Positions 1 to 9,044 of a stretch of DNA of 41,741 nucleotides are shown here, one piece after another. The notes under the pieces were generated by a model. That model was not told the DNA's origin and did not search any database. It saw only the letters and a program-made list of their open reading frames with translations. This DNA comes from an uncultured bacterium (GTDB lineage: Bacteria > Myxococcota_A > UBA9042 > PHBI01), in contig CALHXW010000016.1 in the NCBI GenBank assembly GCA_938040325.1, forward strand, positions 1-41,741. Direction: 5' to 3'. How positions within the stretch are numbered: position 1 is the stretch's first letter; each line of letters opens with the position of its first letter. Made by a program: the position numbers and the translations under genes.

Positions 1-14
1 TCATGGACGATATC

Positions 15-32
15 CCAGGCGCCAACGCCTGG
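15..32. other. Perfect 7-bp hairpin
   Basis: A 7-base stem (CCAGGCG / CGCCTGG) with the loop CCAA lies just outside the first palindromic repeat. No T-tract follows on either strand, so it is not a standard Rho-independent terminator. The 58 bases before the repeat are too short to assign to a gene. Confidence 0.35.
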
Positions 33-58
33 AACGCGCTTCGAGCGAACGCACCATG

Positions 59-239
59 CTAGCCCCAAAACAAGCGCTCTTTTCGGCTGCGGCTTTGGCG
101 ATGTCCTCGCCAGCGACGTCCGTGCGTTCGCTTCGCTCACCCGAGCTCGACGATGCACGCATCGCCTTCACTCGGCCGACGCCGCTGGCAAGCACATCGC
201 CTTCGCCTCGCGCGAAAACAGCGCTTGATTTGGGGCTAG
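59..239. repeat. Palindromic dispersed repeat, copy 1 (CTAG-bounded)
   Basis: This 181-base element begins and ends with CTAG. Its outer ends form an inverted repeat (TAGCCCCAAA-CAAGCGCT-TTTTCG in both arms), and pairing continues imperfectly to a centre around GATGCACGCATC near 150-161. The copy at 25929-26109 has the same length and over 85% identity by eye; a more diverged relative lies at about 7613-7791. The minus strand is open through much of the element, giving peptides with a recognisable SSSGERSERTD segment. The right end supplies the TAG stop codon of the VIT/vWA gene. It resembles a MITE or a REP/RPE-type palindrome. No transposase is encoded inside it. Confidence 0.85.
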
Positions 240-2698
240 AACTTGAAGGTCACAACCGCGTTCGCCGTGCTGGCGGTGATGTCGGCGCCTAGCCGCAGGC
301 GCAAGAGCTGGCGTCGGACGCAGCCGGCGACTGTGCCGCCGACAGCGTCGCTAGCGATGCTGACCGCGGTGATGTTGCCAGCGCTGTCGACCGTCACATT
401 GAGCTTGACGGTGCCGCGCTTGAGACCGGCGCAGGTCAAGAACTTGCGCACGTAGCGCTTGAGGGCAGCCCTCAGCTTGCTGCGGTCGACGCCGGCATCT
501 GCCGAGTCGACGGTCACGGCGACAGTGGGAGACTTCTTCGTGACCGCCTGCGCGTCGTCCTCAGCCTTCGACTCTGCGGCGGCAACGGGTGCCGGCATCG
601 GAGGCCTCGCGAAGTCGCGTGACTTCGAAGGGCGCATCTTGCGCCGCGTGCGCTTGAACTTTGCACGGCCACCGCCACCGCTGCCGTAGCCACGGCTGCC
701 GAGGCTGCCGCCGACTGTCGAGCCTTGGAACGCGTAGGTTGAGCTGCTCGTCCCGCTTGGCACAGCGCCGTTGCCGACGCCCTTAGGCAGCGGCAGCGGT
801 TGCTTGACGGTCTTGGACGAGCCGGCCTTGTTGCGCACGAGGCTGTCGACGGCGATGAAGCTCGTGTAGTTGGTCATGAGGTTGTAGTCGAGGCCCAGCT
901 GGGTGACCTGCTCGATGCGGGCGTCGTTCTTTCGGAGCCGCACCATGTCGGCGAGCTCGGCGACCTTGTGGCGGGCCCAGAGGTACTTGAGCGCGCCGTT
1001 GTCAGCGCTTGGCTTGTAGTCGCTCACGCTGAGGGTCTTGGTGTAGTTGCCGGCGCCACCGATGCCGCTGACCTTAATGCTGCCCTTGGCCTCGCCCTTG
1101 TACTTGCCGAAGACGAGGACCGGACGGGAAGCGAAGAGGTCAGGCACCGACTTGGGCTCAACATCGTAGGCCTCAAAGCCGTCGAAGGTGACGTCGATAC
1201 CGGTCAGCGCAGGTGAGTCGAGGTACTTCTCGAGCTTGCCGGCGTTCTCGGCTGCGTCGTCGCCGTGCATGACGATGAAGGGCTCGCCCATTCCGGCGCG
1301 TGCCATGCCCTCGATGATGTGGCGGTTGACGCTGTTGCCGATGCCGAAGGCGAAGAAGTTCGCCTGTCCGAGGTTGTTGCGAATCAGCTCAAAGACCTTG
1401 GCTTCCACCGAGACGTAGCCGTCGGTCACCGCCACGAAGGTCCGGCTGTACTCGCGCGGGGTCTTCATCGCCAGGGCTTGCTCGAGCGCGTTGAGGATGC
1501 GGGTCCCGCCGCCGCCGCGGAGGCTTCGCAGCAATTCCTCAGCCTTGTCGACGTTGCGAGCGTTGACGGCCTGGCTCTCGGGGAAGAGAACCTTGGCACC
1601 GCCAGAGAACGTCATGATGTTGAAGCGGTCTTGGCTGTTCATCCCTTTGAGGAGGCCTCGCAGCGTAGTCTTGGCGGTCTCGAGCGGGTAGCCACCCATC
1701 GAGCCAGACACGTCGAGGATAAAGATGTACTCGCGCTTGGGGATGTCGCGCTTCTTCACACGCTCGGGTGGCTGCACCATCGCAAGGAAGAAGTTCTCTT
1801 TGTCTTTGCCCGTGCCCGAGCCCTCAAAGAGGAGCACGCCGGACTGCACAGCGTCGCCAGCGAGCTTGAACTTCAGCACGAAGTCCTTGGTCCCCGCGTC
1901 GCCCTTGTCTTTGATGGTGACCGCCGCAGATGTCTTGCCGTTGCTGTAGTCGGTCTGCAGGCTGTGGCTGGACGAGGCGACGTTGCGGATCGGTACCCCG
2001 GCGTTGAGGTCGACAGCGACGTCCCAGGCGTAGGGTGCACCCTCGCCTTCCTTCTTATAGGGCGTGCCCGTCCAGAAGTTCGACTCGGGCTGCTTGGCCG
2101 CGCTCGGGTCGATGTCCTCGGCGGTCGACTCGCCGGTGAAGCGTGGCCCGACGACGGCGGGGTAGACCAGCTCATAGGCGCCGTCGGTGGGGATCAGCAG
2201 CTCGGTGTAGTCCATCTCCACCTTGATGACGTCGCCTGGCATGATGTTGGCGACGTTCATCTGAAAGACGTTCGGGCGCTTCTGTTCGAGCAAAGAGGCG
2301 CTCTTACCGGCGGCCTTCGCAGCCTCGTACATCTTTCGCGCCTCTTCCTTCTTTTGGATCTCCGCGACGATGGTTCGGTCAGCGATGGTCATCTTCATCC
2401 CGAAGACCGCCGCGCGCGTTGAGCCCGGGAAGACGTAGATGGCCTCGATGGTCTCATCGCCCTTGTTCTCGTAAACTTGGGTGACCTTTACATGAGCAAT
2501 GGGACCCGAGACCTTCACGTCCGCCCGCGTCGACTTCAGGGGCAGTCCGTCGGCCGCGCCTTTGTCGCCCTGCACCAGAAAGTAGGGCGACAGCGACCTG
2601 TCGAGGCGGTCTTGGTTGGGCATGGGTTTGCGTGCGTTGGCTTGCGCACACGCCAGCAGCGTAAACAAGACGGCGGATAGGGCGGCGGCGACTCGCAT
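236..2698 (-). CDS. VIT and von Willebrand factor A domain surface protein
   Basis: 820 residues from an ATG that has AGGAG seven bases upstream and opens a signal peptide; longer TTG starts lack this. The peptide ends LLACAQANA, so it could be a lipoprotein (Cys17) or cleaved after ANA. A VIT domain spans about residues 33-170. A vWA domain follows, with the MIDAS motif DVSGSM at 329-334 and a conserved TDG near 426. A Gly-rich linker (about 660-690) leads to an Arg/Lys patch and a C-terminal segment of about 85 residues with two Cys, like the AgmX/PglI or TonB-like C-terminal domains of myxobacterial VIT/vWA proteins. By family it should bind protein or metal ligands at or outside the envelope; no enzyme activity is expected. 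The TAG stop lies in the palindromic repeat. It follows the acyl-CoA dehydrogenase-like gene by 119 bases on the same strand. Confidence 0.9.
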   Translation of the reverse strand: MRVAAALSAVLFTLLACAQANARKPMPNQDRLDRSLSPYFLVQGDKGAADGLPLKSTRADVKVSGPIAHVKVTQVYENKGDETIEAIYVFPGSTRAAVFGMKMTIADRTIVAEIQKKEEARKMYEAAKAAGKSASLLEQKRPNVFQMNVANIMPGDVIKVEMDYTELLIPTDGAYELVYPAVVGPRFTGESTAEDIDPSAAKQPESNFWTGTPYKKEGEGAPYAWDVAVDLNAGVPIRNVASSSHSLQTDYSNGKTSAAVTIKDKGDAGTKDFVLKFKLAGDAVQSGVLLFEGSGTGKDKENFFLAMVQPPERVKKRDIPKREYIFILDVSGSMGGYPLETAKTTLRGLLKGMNSQDRFNIMTFSGGAKVLFPESQAVNARNVDKAEELLRSLRGGGGTRILNALEQALAMKTPREYSRTFVAVTDGYVSVEAKVFELIRNNLGQANFFAFGIGNSVNRHIIEGMARAGMGEPFIVMHGDDAAENAGKLEKYLDSPALTGIDVTFDGFEAYDVEPKSVPDLFASRPVLVFGKYKGEAKGSIKVSGIGGAGNYTKTLSVSDYKPSADNGALKYLWARHKVAELADMVRLRKNDARIEQVTQLGLDYNLMTNYTSFIAVDSLVRNKAGSSKTVKQPLPLPKGVGNGAVPSGTSSSTYAFQGSTVGGSLGSRGYGSGGGGRAKFKRTRRKMRPSKSRDFARPPMPAPVAAAESKAEDDAQAVTKKSPTVAVTVDSADAGVDRSKLRAALKRYVRKFLTCAGLKRGTVKLNVTVDSAGNITAVSIASDAVGGTVAGCVRRQLLRLRLGADITASTANAVVTFKF

Positions 2699-2817
2699 GA
2701 GAACTCCTCTGGGACCCGAACGGACAGTGTGCGTTCGCGACAAGCCCGGCGCTTGCCACAAGCAGTGATACGCAGCTTGGACGGAAACGATCTGAATTCA
2801 ATGCTTGCCGCGGGAAT

Positions 2818-3756
2818 TTATGATCGGCTGGGGTCTGCGGCGCCGTCGGCGAGGCGCTCGAAGGCCCGTGACAGCCGCTTTGAGCGGGCTTTGCCGGCGA
2901 TCGCGAGCAGCTTGCGGTCGCGCTGCCAGGCTGTGGCGATCGCTGGAGGGCACTGGCTCCACAGCGGCTCGAGCTCGAAGCTGAGCGCCTTCGCGGCTGA
3001 GAGCCAGCCAGCGAGGGCAACGTGGAGCTCCGGCGCGTTGACGTCCTGCTGGGCAAGGTGCTCGCCGGCTGCGACGAGGTGGATGAGGCGCGTCTGGGTC
3101 TCGCTCGGCCAGCTTGCGCGCGTGCCGACCGCGTAGAGGTAGGCGAGGACAGCGGCTTGCACGTGGAGATCTTCGACGGTGCGAAAGGGGCGCACCCAGC
3201 GCACCCAGCCGTCGCCGGGCAGGGGCTCCGAGCGGGCAGCGCGGAACGCAACAGAGGCGTGCGGGACCTCGGGCACAAAGGGTGTCGGTGGCTGCGGTGT
3301 GACCGTGACGCCTGGAGTGTCGGCCAGGACCTTGGCGACGCGGAGGCGCTTTCGCCCCGCTTCGTCGGCACCCTCGGACGCGAGGACGTAGAGGGTGTTG
3401 GCTCCGGATGTCGCTGTGGTGGCCCAGCGCTTGTCGCCGGTCAGTGTCGCGTCGCTTTCGAGACGCGTGGCGATCGCGGCGGGGTGTGCGCCGCCGGACT
3501 CTGTGGCGCAGAGGGAGAAGAGCCCGCTGGCTCGGTCATGGCCGAAGAGTGCGGTGCCCGCGGCCTGGTAGCCAGCGACGAACGCCCAGCCCAGGCGGTC
3601 GGCGATCGCACCACCGCGCACGGCGAGGGCATAGGGAGACGCCGCATCAAGCGCCTGGTAGCGCGGCCAGTAGTCGCCCAGCGACGGCGCCTCTGACGGC
3701 GTCAGCTGACCGTCGGCGATGAGCAGGCGAACGATGTTGAGCAGGTTGGATGCCAT
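2818..3756 (-). CDS. Acyl-CoA dehydrogenase-family protein
   Basis: 312 residues. The middle region carries the family pattern CATESGGAHP, then a hydrophobic strand and TGDKRWATTATSGANTLYVLA (split here as TGDKRW and TSGANTLYVL), which corresponds to the flavin-binding beta domain of acyl-CoA dehydrogenases. The C-terminal third is helical (VEDLHVQAAVLAYL) as expected for the alpha domain. The protein is shorter than the usual 380 residues, mainly at the N-terminus, so substrate and activity are unclear. The ATG at 3756 is chosen because family-like sequence starts directly after it; a GTG at 3807 in the same frame is possible, and neither has a strong ribosome-binding site. It probably shares a transcript with the VIT/vWA gene, though no functional link is evident. 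Confidence 0.7.
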   Translation of the reverse strand: MASNLLNIVRLLIADGQLTPSEAPSLGDYWPRYQALDAASPYALAVRGGAIADRLGWAFVAGYQAAGTALFGHDRASGLFSLCATESGGAHPAAIATRLESDATLTGDKRWATTATSGANTLYVLASEGADEAGRKRLRVAKVLADTPGVTVTPQPPTPFVPEVPHASVAFRAARSEPLPGDGWVRWVRPFRTVEDLHVQAAVLAYLYAVGTRASWPSETQTRLIHLVAAGEHLAQQDVNAPELHVALAGWLSAAKALSFELEPLWSQCPPAIATAWQRDRKLLAIAGKARSKRLSRAFERLADGAADPSRS

Positions 3757-3950
3757 GGCGTTCCCGTCAGCGGCGCGTGGAGAGGTCGTTTGGGGGATCA
3801 CTCGCACCGCCCCGTAGTCATGCCCGAAAACCCAGTCGAATCACAGGCGGCGGCGGTGTGAGTTCGGGTCGACGACTCAAGGTTTGCGCGGGTAGCGTCG
3901 AACACTCTGTGTGAGCGCTCGCTCTCGCATGCTCTATTTGAGGAGTTCAC

Positions 3951-6900
3951 ATGACGCTGTTCCGCCGCGCCGTCTGCGTTTTCGTTCTGTTGCCGCTGGT
4001 TGCTTGTGGCGATCCTGAGTCGTCGGACACGGACGTCGGCGGCGACGATACGCTCGTGGGGGACTCCGGTAATGTCGAGGACACGGCTGGTGGAGACGCG
4101 GGCGTGGGCGAGGATGTGGGCGCGGGCGAGGACGCGGGCGTGGGCGTGGGCGAGGACGCGGGCGTGGGCGAGGACGCGGGTGCAGGCGAGGACGCGGGCG
4201 TAAGCGCGGACGCGGACGTGGGCGTGGGCGAGGACGCGGGCGTGGGCGAGGACGCGGGCGTGGGCGAGGACGCGGGCGAGGATGTGGGCGAGGATGTGGG
4301 CGCGGGTGAGGACGCGGGCGTTGGCGAGGACGAGGACGTTGGCGAGGACGTGGGCGTTGGCGAGGACGTTGGCGAGGACGTGGGCGTTGGCGAGGACGTT
4401 GGCGTTGGCGAGGACGCAGGGGGTGGCGGCGATACCCTCGTGGTCGATGGGTGCCCGAGCGACCCACTGAAAGATGCGCCTGGCTTGTGTGGCTGTGGGG
4501 TGGCGGATACCGACGGGGACGCGGACGGTGCGCCGGACTGTGTCGACGCGTGTCCGGTCGACCCGTCGAAGGACGCGCCGGGCGCGTGTGGGTGCGGCAC
4601 GTTGGACATGAACAGCGACGGCGACGCCGCTCCCGACTGTTTCGACGCGTGTCCAGCAGACCCCGACAAGACCGAGGAAGGTGTCTGCGGCTGCTGGGTC
4701 AGCGACGCCGACAGTGATGGAGATGGTGTCTTGGACTGCCTGGATGGCTGCCCAGACGATGGCGACAAGACGGAGGTTGGTGTGTGTGGTTGCGGGACTG
4801 CGGACGCAGACACCGACGGCGACGGCACCGCTGACTGTGCCGAGAGCTGCCCAACGGACGCGGGGAAGCTGGCTCCTGGCACCTGTGGCTGTGGCGTGGC
4901 CGATAGCGACGGCGATGGCGATGGCGCGGCGGACTGCGTGGACCAGTGCCCAGGCGATGCGGCGAAGTTCGTGCCGGGCGTCTGCGGGTGCGGCGTCGCC
5001 GACAGCGAAAGCGACGGCGATGGGGCGCTGGACTGTGCTGACGCGTGCCCGGCGGACCCCGCGAAGGACGAGGCGGGTGTTTGTGGCTGCGGCGTGGCGG
5101 ACGGGGACTCCGATGGTGACGGCGTGCACGACTGTCTCGACGGGTGTGTGGCCGATGCGGCGAAGGCAGCGCCGGGTCTGTGCGGCTGCGGTGTGGCTGA
5201 TGTCGACAGCGACAACGACGGGACGCCCGACTGCGATGACCCGTGTCCGAACAGCAGCAAGCCTGAGCCGGGGATCTGCGGTTGCGATGCGCCCGAGTCC
5301 GACTTCGATGGCGACGGGACGCTCGACTGCGTAGACGGCTGTCCGCTGGACGGTGCGAAGACTGAGGCCGGTGCGTGCGGGTGCGGCGTCGTGGACACTG
5401 ACGGCGACGGCGACGGCGCTGCAGCGTGTGTGGATGGGTGCGACAGTGACCCGGCGAAGATGGACCCGGGCGTCTGCGGATGTGGGGTTGCCGACGTTGA
5501 CACCGACGGCGACGGGGCGCTCGACTGTGAGGATGGGTGCCCCGACGATGCAGGCTCCACAGCGCCGGGCGTGTGCGGCTGCGGGGTCGTTGATGACGAT
5601 GGGGACGGGACGCAGAACTGTGTTGACGGCTGTCCCAACGACTCGACCAAGACAGACGCGGGCGTTTGCGGCTGCGGGGTCGCCGATGACGACGGCGACG
5701 GCGACGGGGTGCCGGACTGTGTGGACCTTTGTGCCGACGATCCTGGCAAGACGACGCCGGGCATGTGCGGGTGCGGCGTTGAGGATGCTGATGGCGATGG
5801 CGATGGGTCGCTCGACTGCGAGGACGGCTGTCCGGCGGACGGTGCGAAGACCGAGGCCGGTGTGTGCGGGTGTGGGGTCGCCGACGTCGACAGCGACGGC
5901 GACGGGACGCTCGACTGCGCGGATGACTGTCCGGCGGATCCAGCGCTGGTGGCGATGCGCGTGCTGACGGTGGACGAGGATGGCGATGGGCACGGGCTCG
6001 CCGGTGGTGCGACGATGATGGGGTGCGAGCCGCCAGCTGGCTATGCGGTGAGTGCCGACGACTGCGATGATGACGACCCTGGTGTGTATCCGGGGGCTCT
6101 GGATCTACCGGATGTGGACGTCATTGACGCCGACTGTGACGGCATTGATGGGCAGGTCTCGCGCTCGGTGTTTGTGGATGGAAACGCCACAGCGACCGGA
6201 GCGGACGGCAGCCTTGGGCGGCCCTTTGTGAGTGTCGCTGACGGGCTTGCGCTGGCGGCGGCGAGTGGCGGGGTGCGCTCGGATGTGCTGGTGGCGTCGG
6301 CCGTCGGCGGGACGGACTATGTGGGCGCGTTGCGTTTGCCGGCGGGTGTGAGCCTGTACGGGGGGTACGCGCCGGGGTTTGAGGCGCGAGACTGGGAGGC
6401 GCGGCCGACGCGGATCGGCTCCGGTGGTGAGTCGATCGGCGTGTACGCGGTCGACTATGACGTGGCTGCACGCGGCGGTGCTGGCGTGATGCAGGGCTTG
6501 GAGATTCATGCGGACGGCGCGGCTCCGTCGTCTCAGGCGGTGCTCCTTGTGGCTGCGACGGTACCGATGCGGCTTGAAGCGGTGACGTTGGTGAGTGGGG
6601 ATGGTGCGGCCGGCGCTGCTGGCGCTGCTGGCGTCGCCGGCCTGGTGGGCGCTGACGGTACGGACGGCGCCGGCGCGGGGCTGAACGTGATGCCGCTCTT
6701 GGGGGCTGCGGGCGGCGCTGCGGGGACGGTGGTCTGCGCAGACGGGACGACCCTCAGCGGGCACGCAGGTGGTGCAGGCGGCGACATGAGCATGGACGGT
6801 GAGGACAGCTGGGGCGCACCAGGCAGCGGCGGCGACTGGGAGGCGGCGGTCAACATCTGCTCAGCAGCGACAACGGGGGCGAACGGGGCGGCTGGGGCTG

Positions 6901-7598
6901 GCTGGCCGGCACCGCCTCAGAGCGGAATCGCCGCACCGGACCAGGCTCTGGGCGAGCTGTCAGAGGCGGTCTTGCCGGACGGGACGACGGCGCCCTTGGC
7001 GTGGATGTGGACCGCCGGCATAGGATACGACGGCAGCCGAGGTCACCACGGGAGTCCTGGTGTGGGCGGGGCCGGTGGTGGCAGCTGCACGTGGTGGTGC
7101 GGTGGGATGACGTGTCGGCTGCCAGGCAGCGGCGGCGGCGGCGGCGGCACGGGTGGCTGCGCGGGCGGTGCTGGTGGTGGCGGCGATGGCGGCGGCGGGT
7201 CCTTTGGCGTTGTCGCTGTCGGGTGCGTCGACGTCACGCTGACCGCGGTCGTCATCGAGCTGGGTGCTGGGGGTGCTGGCGGCGACGGCGGCGGCGGCGG
7301 TATGGGCGGCGAGCCTGGTGTTGGCGGTTTCGGCGGGCACGGCGGCACGAGCGTGAGCCGCGGCGGACGCGGCGGGACCGGGAACGTCGGCGGCTGGGGA
7401 ACTGGCGGTGCGGGCGGTGGCGGTGGCGCCAGCGTTGGCGTGTTGGTGCGCGACAGCACGGTGGTGTTCGAGCCGGCGGTTGGCGATGTGGTGTTCGGCG
7501 CGTCGGGGAGCGGTGGTCTTGGGGGGGCGAGTCCCTTCGCGGCCGCCGCGGAGTCCGGCGAGGACGGGCTGGTCGAGGAGCGGTTGGACATGCCGTAG
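3951..7598 (+). CDS. Giant Cys-repeat lipoprotein with MopE-like and Gly-rich regions
   Basis: 1215 residues from an ATG with GAGGAG upstream. A signal peptide with lipobox LVAC (Cys19) predicts a lipoprotein. Residues 47-160 are low-complexity GEDxGVGED repeats, probably a flexible acidic spacer. Residues 167-665 hold fifteen repeats of 32-34 residues with the core CGCGVAD, DGDGxxDC and CPxDxxK, related to thrombospondin type 3 Ca-binding repeats but with four regular Cys each. A MopE-like metal-binding segment follows (DEDGDG near 675, DDCDDDDP near 705, DADCDGIDG). Residues 740-830 resemble the DUF1565/parallel-beta-helix start of surface proteins (FVDGN, GxLGRPF, LYGGYAPG). The tail from about 885 is Gly-rich. 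By family it should bind Ca2+ and sit on the cell surface. The GEDV tract is likely length-variable. Confidence 0.88.
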   Translation: MTLFRRAVCVFVLLPLVACGDPESSDTDVGGDDTLVGDSGNVEDTAGGDAGVGEDVGAGEDAGVGVGEDAGVGEDAGAGEDAGVSADADVGVGEDAGVGEDAGVGEDAGEDVGEDVGAGEDAGVGEDEDVGEDVGVGEDVGEDVGVGEDVGVGEDAGGGGDTLVVDGCPSDPLKDAPGLCGCGVADTDGDADGAPDCVDACPVDPSKDAPGACGCGTLDMNSDGDAAPDCFDACPADPDKTEEGVCGCWVSDADSDGDGVLDCLDGCPDDGDKTEVGVCGCGTADADTDGDGTADCAESCPTDAGKLAPGTCGCGVADSDGDGDGAADCVDQCPGDAAKFVPGVCGCGVADSESDGDGALDCADACPADPAKDEAGVCGCGVADGDSDGDGVHDCLDGCVADAAKAAPGLCGCGVADVDSDNDGTPDCDDPCPNSSKPEPGICGCDAPESDFDGDGTLDCVDGCPLDGAKTEAGACGCGVVDTDGDGDGAAACVDGCDSDPAKMDPGVCGCGVADVDTDGDGALDCEDGCPDDAGSTAPGVCGCGVVDDDGDGTQNCVDGCPNDSTKTDAGVCGCGVADDDGDGDGVPDCVDLCADDPGKTTPGMCGCGVEDADGDGDGSLDCEDGCPADGAKTEAGVCGCGVADVDSDGDGTLDCADDCPADPALVAMRVLTVDEDGDGHGLAGGATMMGCEPPAGYAVSADDCDDDDPGVYPGALDLPDVDVIDADCDGIDGQVSRSVFVDGNATATGADGSLGRPFVSVADGLALAAASGGVRSDVLVASAVGGTDYVGALRLPAGVSLYGGYAPGFEARDWEARPTRIGSGGESIGVYAVDYDVAARGGAGVMQGLEIHADGAAPSSQAVLLVAATVPMRLEAVTLVSGDGAAGAAGAAGVAGLVGADGTDGAGAGLNVMPLLGAAGGAAGTVVCADGTTLSGHAGGAGGDMSMDGEDSWGAPGSGGDWEAAVNICSAATTGANGAAGAGWPAPPQSGIAAPDQALGELSEAVLPDGTTAPLAWMWTAGIGYDGSRGHHGSPGVGGAGGGSCTWWCGGMTCRLPGSGGGGGGTGGCAGGAGGGGDGGGGSFGVVAVGCVDVTLTAVVIELGAGGAGGDGGGGGMGGEPGVGGFGGHGGTSVSRGGRGGTGNVGGWGTGGAGGGGGASVGVLVRDSTVVFEPAVGDVVFGASGSGGLGGASPFAAAAESGEDGLVEERLDMP
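4090..4430 (+). repeat. Tandem GGCGAGGAC-type microrepeat tract
   Basis: About 340 bases of short in-phase units (variants of GACGCGGGCGTGGGCGAG, 12-18 bases) encode the acidic GEDAGVGED spacer. All unit lengths are multiples of three, so gain or loss would keep the frame. The tract also leaves several other frames open on both strands, which produces long spurious ORFs. Confidence 0.85.
4451..5946 (+). repeat. Fifteen tandem ~99-bp coding repeats
   Basis: Fifteen consecutive units of 96-102 bases each encode one Cys-rich DGDG repeat of the lipoprotein. Units differ at many positions, so they are old duplications under protein-level selection rather than a recent expansion. The GGCGACGGCGA core is the most conserved DNA segment. 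Confidence 0.85.
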
Positions 7599-7612
7599 GA
7601 GTCGCGGTGCTG

Positions 7613-7791
7613 TTGGTCGCGAAAGGCGCGCTGCTTGCGGCTGCGGCGAGCGCGATGCTCTGCCGCCAGCGTCGGTGCATTCGCTCCGCTCATTCAGACT
7701 CGACGATGCACGCTTCGCCGGACTCCGGCCGACGCTGGCGGCAGGCACATCGCGTTCGCCTCGCTCGAATGGAGCGCTGGATGGAGGACTC
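7613..7791. repeat. Palindromic dispersed repeat, diverged copy 3
   Basis: This stretch aligns with the repeats at 59-239 and 25929-26109. It shares the centre (CTCGACGATGCACGC), the CATTCGCTCCGCTCA arm, the GGCACATCGCGTTCGCCTCG arm and the outer GCTGCGGC segment, but has lost the CTAG ends. It also shows its own imperfect dyad: TGCCGCCAGCGTCGG on the left and CCGACGCTGGCGGCA on the right. It lies in the 382-base gap between the giant lipoprotein and the transposase-like gene; nothing else is recognisable in that gap apart from the ribosome-binding site just before 7981. Confidence 0.7.
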
Positions 7792-7980
7792 GCTGACACA
7801 ACGCGGGACACGTCGTGGGACAGCTTTGGCACGCGGTTTCGCTGGCGGTAGCGGCAAGGTGTCCCGTGTGCTGTGTCATTCGTAAGGGCTAAGTGGTTGT
7901 ATTGATTAGCTTGGCGGCTGGCATGGGCCTTGCTTGGCAAGCCTCGCTCCGCGCACTTGCGCGCGGGCAGAGGAGCCACC

Positions 7981-9015
7981 ATGACTCAGCCGACGCAGGC
8001 GTTGTGCGGGACGATGTACCTCATGACCTACAACACGGAAGGGGAGCGCTGTCGTTTCCATCCGGGGGCCGATCCGGCGACTCAAGCGGAGTACCAGCAG
8101 CTGATTCGTTTTGCGACCGGCTATGCGCAGCAGGCCACCGCGGTGTTGCTGCACGCGGAAGGGTGGGTGATGACGCATGGTCACACAGCGCTGACGGACC
8201 CGCTGGGTCTGCGGATGACCTTCGATACGGTCCGCAACGAGGTGATCAGCCGCGGCCTTCGGTCGCTGCATGGGCTGCGTGGGGGCGTTTTCTGCCGTAA
8301 CGGGCCGGAAGAGACGGAGGTGCTCGATCCGTACACGATGCTCGACAAGATGGCGTATGCGATGATGCAGCCGATCCATCATCACCTCGTCGCGGACAGG
8401 GCGGAGCTGGCGCGGAGCCCTTTCTACCGTACGTCTACGGCGATGCTCGGCAAGACACTCATCGTGCAGCGGCCAATGTGCTTGGAGCCTACGTCGTGCG
8501 AGAGTGACTACCCCGACGAGGTCGAGCTGCGCTACACGGCGCCAGAAGGTTGGCAAGGCCGTGACCGCGCCCGCGAGCTCGCGGCCACACTCGCAGCACG
8601 CTGCAAGCGACATGTGGCGCTCGCGCTCGCTCAGCGCAGGGAGCTAGGGATTCCGCGCCCCGTCCTGGCGGAGACCTTGCGTGTCTCTCCTGAGCACGTG
8701 CCGCGTGGCGAGCGCTGCGAAGACCCCATCGCGTTCGGGGAAATGCGCCGCCTCATCGTCCATCACGACGCGCCGCCACCACACCACCCACGCAGGAAAA
8801 CGCGCAAGCGCAAGCGGACCCTCTTCATTCCGCGCGTCGCGGGCGGGACCAAAGCCGATCGCAAAGCCCGCCTGGATGCGATGGCGATCTTTCGAGCCGA
8901 GCACCGCAAGGCCCGACTCGCGTTCCGCGCCGGCGATCGCGGCGTCGCGTTTCCCGAAGGCACATTCAAGATGCTTCGCGACCACAACGTCCGGATCGCA
9001 TCGCTGGCGAACTGA
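7981..9015 (+). CDS. REP-associated (Y1) transposase-like protein, catalytically degenerate
   Basis: 344 residues; ATG with AGAGGAG just upstream. Overall pattern matches the long family of Y1/IS200-like 'RAYT' proteins common in Myxococcota: an N-terminal fold with a V-M-x-H-x-H segment (residues 63-68), a KMAYAMMQPIHHHLV helix (about 123-137), then a basic C-terminal region ending AxRAGDRGVAFPEGTFKMLR. In active relatives the metal-binding HUH motif is followed by a catalytic Tyr on a helix. Here the motif is HGH and the helix (FDTVRNEV, 81-88) has no Tyr. It may be an inactive or domesticated derivative. No terminal repeats frame it as an insertion sequence, but a diverged palindromic repeat lies 190 bases upstream and a strong palindrome 30 bases downstream. 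Confidence 0.7.
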   Translation: MTQPTQALCGTMYLMTYNTEGERCRFHPGADPATQAEYQQLIRFATGYAQQATAVLLHAEGWVMTHGHTALTDPLGLRMTFDTVRNEVISRGLRSLHGLRGGVFCRNGPEETEVLDPYTMLDKMAYAMMQPIHHHLVADRAELARSPFYRTSTAMLGKTLIVQRPMCLEPTSCESDYPDEVELRYTAPEGWQGRDRARELAATLAARCKRHVALALAQRRELGIPRPVLAETLRVSPEHVPRGERCEDPIAFGEMRRLIVHHDAPPPHHPRRKTRKRKRTLFIPRVAGGTKADRKARLDAMAIFRAEHRKARLAFRAGDRGVAFPEGTFKMLRDHNVRIASLAN

Positions 9016-9044
9016 ATCCCCCCGATAGCGTGCGCCGCACGCAG

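Noticed and set aside
1..195. 64-codon minus-strand ORF at the window edge
   Set aside because: It is mostly the translation of the palindromic repeat; no ribosome-binding site and no gene homology.
1265..2422. 385-codon plus-strand ORF opposite the VIT/vWA gene
   Set aside because: Antisense shadow of the VIT and vWA coding sequence; composition is that of reversed Asp/Val-rich codons.
4090..4430. Tandem repeats considered as a CRISPR array
   Set aside because: Units are 12-18 bases without unique spacers, in phase with a coding frame, and no cas genes are near.
3798..5993. Long minus-strand ORFs (731 and 605 codons) opposite the giant lipoprotein
   Set aside because: They arise because the DGDG/GEDV repeats leave other frames open. 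The translations are low-complexity RPRPRP or PSPSP patterns; the plus-strand gene has signal peptide and ribosome-binding site.
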